Positions 7,615 to 16,675 of a stretch of 64,000 nt of DNA are shown here, piece by piece. The stretch spans positions 124,001-188,000 of the forward strand of contig CAXBLG010000001.1 in assembly GCA_963976395.1 (NCBI GenBank). Reading direction: 5' to 3'. Made by a program: the position numbers and the translations under genes. Positions within the stretch are counted from its first letter, which is position 1; the number at the start of each line of letters is the position of its first letter. The notes under the pieces were generated by a model. It worked only from the letters and a program-made list of their open reading frames with translations, had not been told where the DNA came from and did not search any database. The stretch comes from UBA11612 sp963976395. Lineage in GTDB: Bacteria; Pseudomonadota; Alphaproteobacteria; Rhodospirillales; Rhodospirillaceae.

Positions 7615-7717
7615 GCAAGGTCTCGCTGTGTTTTGGTCGGTACTTATGCCTGCCGTGTGTACGCCATCCGTCCGCGCTTTCCAACGCGCATCGCGTAACT
7701 CCTACGCGCGGATCGTG

Positions 7718-8092
7718 CTAAGGCCGCCAAGCATCCCTGATATGTCGAGGCCAGATCCCGCGGCCAAGGGCCATGACGTCAAAGCGAATATCGTAGGCGG
7801 CCAGCTGGGGGCGGTGCTGCAAATAGGCTTCGGCGGCGCGGATTATGCGGCCGCGTTGTGCCGGGGTGACGGATTCGATCGCCGTTATCAGGTCGGTGCG
7901 GGCTTTGACCTCGATGAAGGCAAGGATGGACCCGCGCCGCGCAATAATATCAATCTCGCCGGCGCCGGTGCCGCGCCCCCCTTTGTGGCGGCGTTCAAGA
8001 ATACGCCAGCCGGTCAGGCGCAAGTAAAGCGCGCACAGACTCTCAGCGAAATGTCCGCGCCGGTAGGCCGCACTTCGGGCGGGTCCGGTCAT
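7718..8092 (-). CDS. YraN family protein (UPF0102, nuclease-like fold)
   Basis: 124-residue UPF0102/YraN protein. It has the PD-(D/E)XK-like core GAGEIDIIARRG...LAFIEVKAR, with E and D before the E-x-K pair, so a nuclease fold is likely, though the biological role is not established. It overlaps the end of rsmI by 4 bases (8089-8092), implying translational coupling. The rsmI-yraN-gshB order is common in alphaproteobacteria. Confidence 0.92.
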   Translation of the reverse strand: MTGPARSAAYRRGHFAESLCALYLRLTGWRILERRHKGGRGTGAGEIDIIARRGSILAFIEVKARTDLITAIESVTPAQRGRIIRAAEAYLQHRPQLAAYDIRFDVMALGRGIWPRHIRDAWRP

Positions 8093-8946
8093 GTATTCGG
8101 CAGAATCTTCTGCAGGGCGATGGCGCGGACGTAAACCGCCCGGCGCGGCTGCGAAAGAGATCCAGCCACAGCATCGACCGCATCGCGCAGGCTGAGGGAG
8201 ACGAGCGCCTCGCGAAGAGCGGCATCGATATCCTCATCGGTGACGGACGGGGCGGTGCTTTCGGGCGGGCCGACAACAATCACCACCTCTCCTTTGGGGG
8301 CTCCGGCGGCATCGTAGTGAGCGGCGAGCTCGGCCAAGGTGCCGCGCCGCGCTTCTTCATGCAGCTTGGTCAGCTCGCGGCACACGGCAGCGTCTCGCGG
8401 CCCCAATGTAGCCGTCAGATCGGCAAGGGTTGCAGCCAGGCGCTGGGCCGATTCGTAAAAAACCAAGGTTGCACGAACAGGCTTGAATTCATTGATGATT
8501 TCCCGCCGTCCGGCGGTTTTGACCGGCAAAAATCCGGCATAAAGCACGCGGTCTGTGGGCAAGGCGGCGACAGCAAGGGCCGCGAGGAGCGCAGACGGTC
8601 CGGGCACCGCGAAGACTGAAATATTGGCGTCGGCGCAGGCGCGGACCAGCTTGTAGCCGGGGTCGGACAGCAGCGGTGTGCCCGCATCGCTGACCAGGGC
8701 TACCGCCTCGCCTGCGGATAGCCGTGCGAGAATTTGCGGGCGTACCCGTGCCGCATTGTGGTCGTGATACGGGGTCATGGACGCGGAGATGCCGAAACGG
8801 CGCAGTAAAACGCCGGTCACACGGGTGTCCTCACAGGCGATGACGGCGGCGCTGCGCAAGGTGTCGATGGCCCGCGCGCTCATATCCCCCAGATTGCCGA
8901 TGGGGGTAGCGACCACATAAAGACCGCAAGGAAGCGTGCTTGCCAT
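8089..8946 (-). CDS. rsmI: RsmI, 16S rRNA C1402 2'-O-methyltransferase
   Basis: Methylates the ribose of C1402 in the decoding site of 16S rRNA using SAM (tetrapyrrole methylase fold). Signatures: LYVVATPIGNLGDMS at the N-terminus, ACEDTRVTGVLLRRFGI, and SDAGTPLLSDPGYKLVR. I chose ATG at 8946 (MASTLPCGLYVV), the usual distance from the first strand. A longer version from ATG at 9045 is possible, but its extra 33 residues are low-complexity, and that start lies 3 bases from the start of the divergent lpoA gene, leaving no room for promoters. 285 residues from the chosen start. Confidence 0.93.
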   Translation of the reverse strand: MASTLPCGLYVVATPIGNLGDMSARAIDTLRSAAVIACEDTRVTGVLLRRFGISASMTPYHDHNAARVRPQILARLSAGEAVALVSDAGTPLLSDPGYKLVRACADANISVFAVPGPSALLAALAVAALPTDRVLYAGFLPVKTAGRREIINEFKPVRATLVFYESAQRLAATLADLTATLGPRDAAVCRELTKLHEEARRGTLAELAAHYDAAGAPKGEVVIVVGPPESTAPSVTDEDIDAALREALVSLSLRDAVDAVAGSLSQPRRAVYVRAIALQKILPNT

Positions 8947-9047
8947 GCCTTCGCCGGATTTACTTGCGAGGGTAGCGCCGCTAGTTTGAGTCGTTGTCGT
9001 CTTGTGTGTTTTGTCTTTGGCAAGACGCGAAGCTTTGGAGGCCATTG

Positions 9048-10445
9048 GTGCGTTTTTCCCGAACTTTGTTATTTCGCTCCGCCGCGTGGTGCGCGGCAAC
9101 GCTGCTGGGGATGTCCCTGCTGACCGCCTGCGCCGGACAAGATGTAGCACTCCCGCAGCCCACCGCCCAACAACGTCCGCAAACAGATGCGGTGTCTTCG
9201 GCTCCGGCCGCGCTCACCGCCCCGGCGGTCCGGGCGGACGGCCCGGCCCTGTCGCCGAACCAACTCATTCCGGGGCTGGCGAGCGGGGCGCCTTTACCTG
9301 GCGCCGACGGGTTGACGCGCGTTGGGCTTCTGGTGCCGCTGACTGGACCCTCGGCGCCGATCGGCGAGGCTTTGCTGAATGCCGCGCAAATGGCGTTGTT
9401 TGATGTGGGCGACGAGCGCTTTGTTTTGCAGGTTTACGATACCCAGGGCGTTCCCGCAGGGGCGCAGGCCGCAGCCTCGCTGGCCATTTCACAGGGCGCG
9501 CAATTGCTCCTTGGACCGTTATTTTCCGCTGAAGTGACTGCCGCAGCGCCTGATGCCGCGGCTGCCGGGGTTAATATCATCGCGTTTTCAACCGACCCGG
9601 CGGTGGCGAACGGCCGCGTGTTCGTCCTGGGATTTTTGGTGGACGAGCAAGTGCGCCATATCATTGAGTATGCGGGCGCCCAGGGTCATAGAACCTTTGC
9701 GGTTCTCGCGCCGAACTCGGCCTACGGTAAAGCCGTGGTCGACGCCATGGCGAGATATGTTCCTCGGACCGGCGGACTGATTTCTGACGTGGCGTATTAC
9801 GACCCTTCCGGATCTGACTTGAGCGCTGTTGTGCGCCAGCTTGCCGACTTTGATCAGAGACGGGCTGATTTAGAAGCGCAGAAGGCGAAGCTCGAGGGCA
9901 AGGAAGACGGTCTGTCCCAGCTCACCTATGATCGTCTTGATCTTTTAGACACGGTCGGCGATGTGACGTTCGATGCCATTTTGGTGCCCGAACAGGGCGT
10001 GCGTCTGACCCAGGCGGCCACGCTCTTGCCGTTCTTTGATGTGGACCCCGGTCGGGTGCAGTTGCTCGGTACCATGCTGTGGAACACACCGGGTCTCGGC
10101 CGCGAACCGGTTATGGTGGGCGGGCTTTATCCCGCGCCGCCGCCCGACAGTGCGCGGCGGTTCAACGAACGCTACCGCGCTTTGTACGGTCAATCGCCGC
10201 CGTCGATCAGCACTCATGGCTACGATGCGGTGGCCCTTGCGGCGATTTTGGCACAAAGCGGCATGGCTGCGCCCTTTTCCGCCGAAGCGATTACCGCCGC
10301 CAGCGGCTTTGCCGGTATTGACGGCATTTTCCGCTTCACGCCGGATGGATTAGCGCAGCGCGGCTTCGCCATTATGGAAGTTACACGTGACGGAACAGTT
10401 GCGGTGCATCCTGCGCCGACGGTGTTTGACGCCGCTTTGTTTTAA
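9048..10445 (+). CDS. LppC/LpoA family lipoprotein, penicillin-binding protein activator
   Basis: Outer-membrane or periplasmic lipoprotein of the LppC family. In E. coli LpoA activates the peptidoglycan synthase PBP1A. The start is GTG at 9048 with GGAG at 9037-9040. The signal peptide VRFSRTLLFRSAAWCAATLL ends in a lipobox LLTAC. The remaining roughly 430 residues form a type I periplasmic-binding-protein fold (VGLLVPLTGPSAPIGEALLN, LLLGPLFSAEVTAAAP, then IIAFSTDPAVA). It lacks the N-terminal TPR domain of gammaproteobacterial LpoA, as expected for alphaproteobacteria. It is divergent from rsmI. Confidence 0.88.
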   Translation: MRFSRTLLFRSAAWCAATLLGMSLLTACAGQDVALPQPTAQQRPQTDAVSSAPAALTAPAVRADGPALSPNQLIPGLASGAPLPGADGLTRVGLLVPLTGPSAPIGEALLNAAQMALFDVGDERFVLQVYDTQGVPAGAQAAASLAISQGAQLLLGPLFSAEVTAAAPDAAAAGVNIIAFSTDPAVANGRVFVLGFLVDEQVRHIIEYAGAQGHRTFAVLAPNSAYGKAVVDAMARYVPRTGGLISDVAYYDPSGSDLSAVVRQLADFDQRRADLEAQKAKLEGKEDGLSQLTYDRLDLLDTVGDVTFDAILVPEQGVRLTQAATLLPFFDVDPGRVQLLGTMLWNTPGLGREPVMVGGLYPAPPPDSARRFNERYRALYGQSPPSISTHGYDAVALAAILAQSGMAAPFSAEAITAASGFAGIDGIFRFTPDGLAQRGFAIMEVTRDGTVAVHPAPTVFDAALF

Positions 10446-10469
10446 CGTCGAGATAAAACAGAGCCGCCC

Positions 10470-11186
10470 TTACTGTGCCGGACGGGCGTTGCGGCCGAGC
10501 ACATCTTTTAGAGGTGTCGCGGTACGGAGTTGATCACGCTGAACCACGGCGCGCGGGTCGTCATTCCCCACTCCGTATACTGCGGCATTCCAATCTTTAC
10601 GCGGCCGGATGACGGCGCCTTCGAAGCTGCCGCCGGCGAACAAGCCTGCGTTTGTTGAATAGGCAACTATATCCTTGCCGATATTTGTGGTTGTCGCCGC
10701 TTCGGCACCGACACCGATTGAACCAATGGTCATGCCGACATTGGCACCGAGTTTAAACTCGTCGTTGAGAACGGCGCTGAGACCTTTTTCGGTCAATATG
10801 ATGAACACGGTCGCCGCAGATTGCATCCCTATCTGCAAGCCAATAGACCCGGCTGTCATGCGGTAGAAAGCGGGATCACCGAACCCGCCTTCAGGAAGAC
10901 GCGCCAAAAGCACGCCGTCGCCGTAAGCGCCGCCAATGATAAAGCCTGCTTTGTAATAATTCGGAATGACAAGCACGCCTTTTGAGCGTCGCAAAAGATC
11001 GGCCATATCTTCGGACGGTTTCATCTCTTCGCTGACCCGCTCGATGGTGATCAACGCTTCGTCGATGATGTGGCGGGCATCGGTTACGTCGTCGCCGCGT
11101 GCGTCCGGCGCGGCAGCAAGGATCATGAGGGCGGCTGCGCCCATCAATCCGGTGGCGATGTTGCGTCTGGAAAGGTTCTGAGTCAT
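10470..11186 (-). CDS. SYLF domain (Ysc84-type) exported lipid-binding protein
   Basis: 238 residues from ATG at 11186, which has GAGGCGG just upstream. The N-terminus has a twin-arginine-like motif (LSRRNIATG) followed by a hydrophobic stretch and a likely cleavage after PDARG, so export is expected. The mature part is a SYLF/Ysc84 domain: LLRRSKGVLVIPNYYKAGFI, GAYGDGVLLARL, and the GLFAGGSFEGAVIRPR strand. SYLF domains bind acidic lipids; the bacterial role is not settled. It is convergent with lpoA and stands alone. Confidence 0.85.
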   Translation of the reverse strand: MTQNLSRRNIATGLMGAAALMILAAAPDARGDDVTDARHIIDEALITIERVSEEMKPSEDMADLLRRSKGVLVIPNYYKAGFIIGGAYGDGVLLARLPEGGFGDPAFYRMTAGSIGLQIGMQSAATVFIILTEKGLSAVLNDEFKLGANVGMTIGSIGVGAEAATTTNIGKDIVAYSTNAGLFAGGSFEGAVIRPRKDWNAAVYGVGNDDPRAVVQRDQLRTATPLKDVLGRNARPAQ

Positions 11187-11351
11187 TTCCGCCTCTACAT
11201 GAGTTTCGCGCTTACATTCAAGGGCTGTGCCCAAGCGTGTTCGTGAAGTGCGTCCGAAGTATGGCAGCGTGAAACCGCAGCCTGATTTGCATGTATTAAG
11301 CAATAATCTTTCTGTGCGGGCAACGCGAAACCCGAATCAGATTGGAGGGTG

Positions 11352-12602
11352 TCAACGTGCGCGGGTGAGGCTGTCGATATAGTGCCCTTGGAACAATGTA
11401 ATTCCCAACTGCTGTCCAACTTTAACAGAAGCCTCGGAATCACAGCGCGCCAAAATAGTCCGGCCTTTCTTTCGAGACCGAATCGTATCTTTGAAATCTT
11501 GGCCGAGTGTGGTGCCAGCATATCCGGTTAGCTCTTGCGACCACATGAGTTTTGCATAAGAGACGCCAAGCCGTGTCGTATCGGCAAACGGAAACGTATT
11601 GAGATTGATGCCGTCGATGCAAATGCGGTAGCCGCGTTCGGTTAAAAAATCGCGGGCAAACATAAAGCTGCCCGGATCTGAAAAAATATCCTCCAGACGC
11701 AACTCCAAAACCACATCTTGGGTAGAGGGAGCAAAGTCGTCGTCAAACGCCAGAAATTCTTCGGAAAGCAATGTTGATACATTTACATTGATGCTGAACC
11801 CTTCGCGTAAAAGGGTGCGATCTTCGCGCCGTGAAATTTGCACCATCACGCGCCGGTCCAAAGTTTGGGTCAGATGCTGGAAGAGCCATGGGTTGGCCGT
11901 TAGGTCTGTATGCGGCATGAGGGTTTCGCGCAGATCAGCGATCGAGACAAAAACCTCGGTGAAGACAACCTCCGGCTTATTGCCCTCAACAAATGCGCAA
12001 ACCGGCTGCCGGCGCGTGAAACTGGATAAATCCACCCGGGCAAGGGATTCTTCGACCCGGCCCAACTCTAGGGGTGTCAACGGGGCGCCGCGTTCTTGGC
12101 TTGAACGCTGCATTTCCCTGTCGGCGATCAACTCCGGAAGTGTTCTGCGCACCGACTTTTCGTTTGTTGCCGCCTGACGATGAGCAAAGGCCAGAAGTTT
12201 GTCGTGGTCTTGCGCCATATCAAACCAACTGGACAGCCGATTTTTGCGCGGGTCGGATTTAAACTTCTGCATCAAGGGGTCGCGTTCCCATAATTTCAGA
12301 AGTTTAGAAACCGCGCGTTCCGCCGCGTCGGTGACGTCACGCTCAAACATGACCATGAGATCGGAATTACGCAGGCGATATAGCCACGCCGCGCGCATTT
12401 TGACCATATCGTCGAACGCGGTTTCGGCATTGCTTAGACTTTGACGATCTCTGTTCTCGGATTGAAGGCGCGAGAGATGAAGGCGGATAACGCCTTTATT
12501 TCGGCCCGCAGTGTCTAACGATTTCAAATCATCCAGAAAGCGGGCTTCGTGGCTGTTGCCGAGGGGGTTTGCTGTTCCCCCGATGGTCTGTTGGGTTGCC
12601 AT
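11352..12602 (-). CDS. Degenerate GGDEF-EAL-like protein (paralogue A)
   Basis: 416 residues. The N-terminal third has the pattern of an eroded GGDEF domain: a VIRLHLSRL strand, then LRNSDLMVMFERDV where GGDEF would be, then a RAVSKLLKLWERDPL helix. The last 200 residues follow the EAL fold: LVQI-like strand, VNVSTLLSEEFLAFDD, LELRLEDIF in the EAL position, RICIDGINLNTF in the DDF position, ILARCDSEASVKVGQQLG, and ITLFQGHYIDSL at the end. The catalytic E-A-L and D-D residues are missing, so c-di-GMP hydrolysis is not expected; a receptor or scaffold role is inferred. It lies 8 bases after its paralogue. Confidence 0.65.
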   Translation of the reverse strand: MATQQTIGGTANPLGNSHEARFLDDLKSLDTAGRNKGVIRLHLSRLQSENRDRQSLSNAETAFDDMVKMRAAWLYRLRNSDLMVMFERDVTDAAERAVSKLLKLWERDPLMQKFKSDPRKNRLSSWFDMAQDHDKLLAFAHRQAATNEKSVRRTLPELIADREMQRSSQERGAPLTPLELGRVEESLARVDLSSFTRRQPVCAFVEGNKPEVVFTEVFVSIADLRETLMPHTDLTANPWLFQHLTQTLDRRVMVQISRREDRTLLREGFSINVNVSTLLSEEFLAFDDDFAPSTQDVVLELRLEDIFSDPGSFMFARDFLTERGYRICIDGINLNTFPFADTTRLGVSYAKLMWSQELTGYAGTTLGQDFKDTIRSRKKGRTILARCDSEASVKVGQQLGITLFQGHYIDSLTRAR

Positions 12603-12610
12603 ATGCGCCT

Positions 12611-13819
12611 CTATGCTCCGGCTCGTGCGCCGCTCGGACGCCGGGCCTTGGATTTGAAGGCATCCAAGAAATGGCCTTGGAACAGGGTAATTCCGGTGCG
12701 AATACCCCAGGACAAGGCTGACGAAGAATCGCAGCGTGAAAGTACAACTTTCTCAGGGCCGATTTCTTGAACGAAGAAGGCGGCACTTTTGTTGGTTGGT
12801 GAGTCCATGAGATCAAGCAATTCGGGTGCCCAAGCAATTTTCGCGTAATCGGGTTTCATTGCAGCGACATCGAGCATTTCCAAGGTGGTCGTGCTGAGTC
12901 CGTCAATGAGAATGGCGTGTCCCATGCTGTTCACCGCGTTTCTCACATCAAGATACATCTCATAATTGGTCAAGAGATCGACAGCCTGAACCTCGACAAT
13001 CACTTTTTGACCATCTTCGAGGTGATCCAGAAAGGCTTTAAAGGCCGGCGTTAGAATCGTTTCGAGATTCAAATTGAGACTGATCCGCGGTGTACCGCGC
13101 GCATGCGGCGAGCGAGTGACCGTTTCCAGCATGCGCATGTCCATGGTGCGACTTAAATCCTGGAACAGCCAACGATCTGCAAGAAAGCTTATGTCAGGGG
13201 CAGCGGCGCGTTGTAAGTCACCCACGGATAGGAAAAACTCGTAAAATTCTATGGAAGCTTCTTTGGTCGAAGGGTTCACGCGCAAGGCAACCTGATCACG
13301 AATGAACGGCACAATATTGGCAAACGCGATTTTCTTTTGAATGGCATCAAGAGAAGCCGGAGTAAGGCCTTGTATTAGTGCTGCAGAATTTTGCGTTTTT
13401 CCTTCTTGCGCCTCGCGGCGCATGTGCTGTGCATTTTGAATCGCCATAGAAGAATCAAGCGATAAGTCATACCAGGTCGCGAACCGGTCAGCCCCTTCGG
13501 CATCGTCAAGAGTTGCCGGGTCGCCCTCGAATAACTTGCGTATACGATGAATGATGTTGTTGACGTCGCGCTGCGCACCGCCACCGACAATCATCATAAG
13601 ATCACCGTTGGTCATATCGAAGAGCTGGACCTGCCGACCGCTTTCCAACGTTCTGAACATACGCGTGACGATCTTGATTCGGACAGGCGTGCGGTTCTGG
13701 GTCATGAGCTGGGAGAGGTGCAAGTGGACTACTTTGCGCCCCTCGGGATTGCGTCGCATACGGTCGAGCGTATCGACCAGCAGTGTCTCCTGATAACCTT
13801 TGGCGCCTTGGTGTTGCAT
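12611..13819 (-). CDS. Degenerate GGDEF-EAL-like protein (paralogue B)
   Basis: 402 residues from ATG at 13819; a GTG at 13852 is an alternative with no better ribosome site. Same layout as paralogue A: VVHLHLSQL, LFDMTNGDLMMIVGG at the GGDEF position, RIRKLFEGDP, then WLFQDLSRTMDMRMLETV, SLNLNLETILTPAF, VEVQAVDLL at the EAL position, ILIDGLSTTTLEML, VLSRCDSSSALSWGIRTG and ITLFQGHFLDAF. Shared features such as WLFQ.L, ITLFQGH.(I/L)D and SRCDS/ARCDS show duplication followed by strong divergence. Catalytic motifs are absent in both. No signal peptide or membrane segment is seen, so both are probably cytoplasmic. Confidence 0.65.
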   Translation of the reverse strand: MQHQGAKGYQETLLVDTLDRMRRNPEGRKVVHLHLSQLMTQNRTPVRIKIVTRMFRTLESGRQVQLFDMTNGDLMMIVGGGAQRDVNNIIHRIRKLFEGDPATLDDAEGADRFATWYDLSLDSSMAIQNAQHMRREAQEGKTQNSAALIQGLTPASLDAIQKKIAFANIVPFIRDQVALRVNPSTKEASIEFYEFFLSVGDLQRAAAPDISFLADRWLFQDLSRTMDMRMLETVTRSPHARGTPRISLNLNLETILTPAFKAFLDHLEDGQKVIVEVQAVDLLTNYEMYLDVRNAVNSMGHAILIDGLSTTTLEMLDVAAMKPDYAKIAWAPELLDLMDSPTNKSAAFFVQEIGPEKVVLSRCDSSSALSWGIRTGITLFQGHFLDAFKSKARRPSGARAGA

Positions 13820-14214
13820 TCGTTCAGTTCGTTGCGGGCGAGCGCAGAGCACATATCTGCGGCATCGCCGTTGTTGTGGCGAAAGTCTCTCGATTCATGA
13901 ACCCGGGGCCTCATAGGCAGGCCGGACACTCAAAACCGGTTTAGAAGAACTCTTACACGAATTCTGAGACTATTCCGGCCCTCTTTTAGAGGTTTTAACC
14001 TTCCGTGGGTCCTAAAATCTAGCTGTAGTTAGGTCTGGGGGCATGTTCCCATCATCTACAGTAACCATTTGGAAAAGATTAACAAATACTGTGCTTTTCG
14101 GATATCAGGGGCGGGCTGTGGGCCAAATTCCATGGGATAGTGCCCTGGACTGAGAAGCCGGAAAACAGGCGGCAAGTCTTAACACTAGGCGCCGCGAACA
14201 ATGGTGGAGATAGC
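13820..14214. other. 395-bp intergenic region between divergent transcription units
   Basis: No convincing gene. It must hold the promoters of the GGDEF-EAL-like pair (leftward) and of the UXS-hldE unit (rightward). A small hairpin CCTCT-TTT-AGAGG at 13980-13992 followed by TTTT is a weak terminator-like element on the plus strand. The centre (about 13925-14100) is A/T-rich, as expected for promoters, but I could not pick a -35/-10 pair with confidence. Confidence 0.5.
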
Positions 14215-15150
14215 GTGAAGCGTATTATCGTAACCGGAGGCGCCGGATTTATAGGCTCTCATCTTTGTGAGCGGCTTCTCACCGATGGCAACGAAGTGCT
14301 GTGTGTGGACAACTTTTTCACGGGACGGCGCCAAAATGTGGCGGCGCTCAGCGCAAATCCGCTGTTCGAACTTATGCGCCACGATGTGACATTTCCGCTC
14401 TATGTAGAAACGGACGAGATTTACAACCTAGCCTGTCCGGCCTCGCCAGTTCACTACCAATTTGATCCCGTCCAAACAACCAAGACCAGCGTTCATGGCG
14501 CTATCAACATGCTGGGTCTTGCCAAACGCACAAGGGCTAAAATTCTTCAGGCGTCCACCAGTGAAGTTTATGGCGACCCCGCGATCCATCCGCAGGTGGA
14601 AAGTTACTGGGGCAACGTTAATCCGGTTGGGCCAAGAGCGTGTTACGACGAGGGCAAACGGTGTGCCGAGACCCTATTTTTCGATTATCACCGCCAACAC
14701 AAGACGCGGATCCGAGTTGCCCGTATTTTCAACACCTATGGGCCGCGTATGTTGCCGAACGACGGCCGGGTTGTGTCCAATTTTATTGTGCAGGCCCTAA
14801 AGAACGACCCCATTACGGTTTACGGCAACGGTGAACAAACCAGGTCGTTTTGTTATGTGGACGATTTGGTGGGGGCATTGATGAGTCTCATGGACACGCC
14901 GGACGGCGTTACCGGCCCCATCAATCTCGGGAATCCGGTTGAGAATACAATTCTTGAACTCGCCGAGAAGATCATACGCTTGGCCAAATCTTCATCAAAA
15001 ATAATTCACAAACCTTTGCCGCAGGATGATCCTGTGCGGCGGCGCCCCGATATCACTTTGGCGCGTGATACTTTGAAGTGGGAGCCAAAGACCGTTCTTG
15101 AAGATGGTCTATTGCGTACAATTGAATACTTTAGATCCTTATCGGCGTGA
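14215..15150 (+). CDS. UDP-glucuronate decarboxylase-type NAD-dependent epimerase/dehydratase
   Basis: 311-residue extended SDR enzyme, most like UDP-glucuronic acid decarboxylases that make UDP-xylose for surface polysaccharide. The Rossmann loop is VTGGAGFIGSHL; the NLACPASPVHYQ and ASTSEVYGDP segments, the YDEGKR catalytic Tyr-Lys, and RIFNTYGPRM are hallmarks of this branch. The chosen start is GTG at 14215 with GGAGA just upstream; the longer open frame to 14140 lacks a site and would add a non-family extension. hldE follows after 7 bases on the same strand. Confidence 0.88.
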   Translation: MKRIIVTGGAGFIGSHLCERLLTDGNEVLCVDNFFTGRRQNVAALSANPLFELMRHDVTFPLYVETDEIYNLACPASPVHYQFDPVQTTKTSVHGAINMLGLAKRTRAKILQASTSEVYGDPAIHPQVESYWGNVNPVGPRACYDEGKRCAETLFFDYHRQHKTRIRVARIFNTYGPRMLPNDGRVVSNFIVQALKNDPITVYGNGEQTRSFCYVDDLVGALMSLMDTPDGVTGPINLGNPVENTILELAEKIIRLAKSSSKIIHKPLPQDDPVRRRPDITLARDTLKWEPKTVLEDGLLRTIEYFRSLSA

Positions 15151-15157
15151 GGAGGCC

Positions 15158-16675
15158 ATGAAGGAACGAGCGTCGCTTCCGGCCGAACGCCTCGCGGCTT
15201 TGACTGAGATTGTATCTGGTTTCGGTACGCGTCGAATTCTATGTGTCGGCGACGTTATGCTTGATCGATTTAGATACGGCGACGTGAAGCGGATTTCGCC
15301 GGAAGCCCCGGTGCCTGTGGTTCGTGTGACCCGGGAACACGCCGCGCTCGGCGGGGCGGGTAATGTTGTGCGCAATCTTGCGGCCCTGGGGGCGCTAAAT
15401 TCTTTTGTTTCGGTTGTCGGCGATGACCGCGCCGGCGGCGAAGTCGGCTCTTTGCTTGGCGGCTTGGACAAAGTTGAATCTTATTTGCGTGTCGCACCCG
15501 GCCGCCAAACAACAATTAAGACACGCTTTTTCAGCCAAGAGGGCCATCATCTTTTGCGCGCGGACCGGGAAACCGCCGCGCCGCTATCTGAGGCCGATCT
15601 CGCCGACCTAGAACGAGCGGTAACCTCGCAGATGGCTGGTGCGGATGCGGTGATTCTTTCCGACTACGGCAAGGGCGTACTCAGCGGTACACTGGCGGCT
15701 TTTGCGATCTCCGCGGCGCGTAAAGCCGGAAAGCCCATCGTCGTCGATCCTAAAGGCACGGACTATCAGCGCTACGCGGGGGCGAGTGTCATTACACCAA
15801 ACCGTGCGGAACTTGAGCAGGCGACCGATCTGCCGGTCGATAGTGAAGATGCTATTGTTGCGTCCGCCCAGGTTCTACGCGCGGGCACGGCCGCCGGCGC
15901 CGTGCTGGTTACGAGGTCCGGCGACGGCATGACGCTGGTCAGCGAGGACGGCGCCGAACATATGTTGGCGGCAACCCGCGAGGTTGCCGATGTGACCGGC
16001 GCCGGCGATACGGTTGTGGCTACGCTGGCGCTGGCGTTGGCGTGCGGTGCAAGTCTATCCGATGCCGCCTATTTGGCGAATGCGGCGGCGGGCGTCGTGG
16101 TCGCGCGTCATGGGACGGCGGTTGCGAGTGTTCAAGATATTACGATAGCCGTTTTGCAAACGAGTCTCGCTCAGGCCGAACAGAAAGTTGTGGACCGGAC
16201 GACGGCGGGGGTGCGTGTTAAAGACTGGCGGAATAAACGGCTGAAAATCGGCTTTACAAATGGATGCTTTGATCTGCTGCATCCCGGTCATGTTTCTTTG
16301 TTGCGTCAGGCGCGGGAGGCTTGTGACCGTTTGATCGTAGGATTGAATAGTGATTCATCTGTCCGCCGCCTCAAGGGCGAGGGACGGCCGGTGCAAAATG
16401 AAACAGCACGTGCCTCAGTCATGGCCTCGCTGGCCACGGTCGACCTGGTCGTTGTTTTCGGCGAAGATACCCCCATGGGACTGATCGACGCGCTGAGGCC
16501 CGATGTTCTGGTCAAAGGGGCTGATTATTCCAGAGCCGATGTGGTGGGCGGTGATTTGGTAGAAGGCTACGGCGGACGTGTTGTTTTGGCCGATGTCTTC
16601 GGCCCATACTCAACCACCGCGACCATAGCGGCGATGAACTCGGCGCAACAAGCGGCGCAACGGACCAAGACATGA
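15158..16675 (+). CDS. hldE: HldE, bifunctional heptose-7-P kinase / heptose-1-P adenylyltransferase
   Basis: 505 residues. It makes ADP-D-glycero-beta-D-manno-heptose, the precursor of inner-core lipopolysaccharide. The N-terminal PfkB-type kinase (to about 330) shows CVGDVMLDRFRYGDV, LGGAGNVVRNLAALG and the anion-hole motif DVTGAGDTVVA. The C-terminal nucleotidyltransferase has FTNGCFDLLHPGHVSLL (HxGH type). The ATG at 15158 follows GGAGG. It is sandwiched between the UXS gene and a lipoprotein gene that overlaps its stop by 4 bases, so the three form one operon. Confidence 0.96.
   Translation: MKERASLPAERLAALTEIVSGFGTRRILCVGDVMLDRFRYGDVKRISPEAPVPVVRVTREHAALGGAGNVVRNLAALGALNSFVSVVGDDRAGGEVGSLLGGLDKVESYLRVAPGRQTTIKTRFFSQEGHHLLRADRETAAPLSEADLADLERAVTSQMAGADAVILSDYGKGVLSGTLAAFAISAARKAGKPIVVDPKGTDYQRYAGASVITPNRAELEQATDLPVDSEDAIVASAQVLRAGTAAGAVLVTRSGDGMTLVSEDGAEHMLAATREVADVTGAGDTVVATLALALACGASLSDAAYLANAAAGVVVARHGTAVASVQDITIAVLQTSLAQAEQKVVDRTTAGVRVKDWRNKRLKIGFTNGCFDLLHPGHVSLLRQAREACDRLIVGLNSDSSVRRLKGEGRPVQNETARASVMASLATVDLVVVFGEDTPMGLIDALRPDVLVKGADYSRADVVGGDLVEGYGGRVVLADVFGPYSTTATIAAMNSAQQAAQRTKT

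Noticed and set aside
10446..10469. Terminator between the convergent lpoA and SYLF genes
   Set aside because: Only 24 bases and no stem with a T-run.
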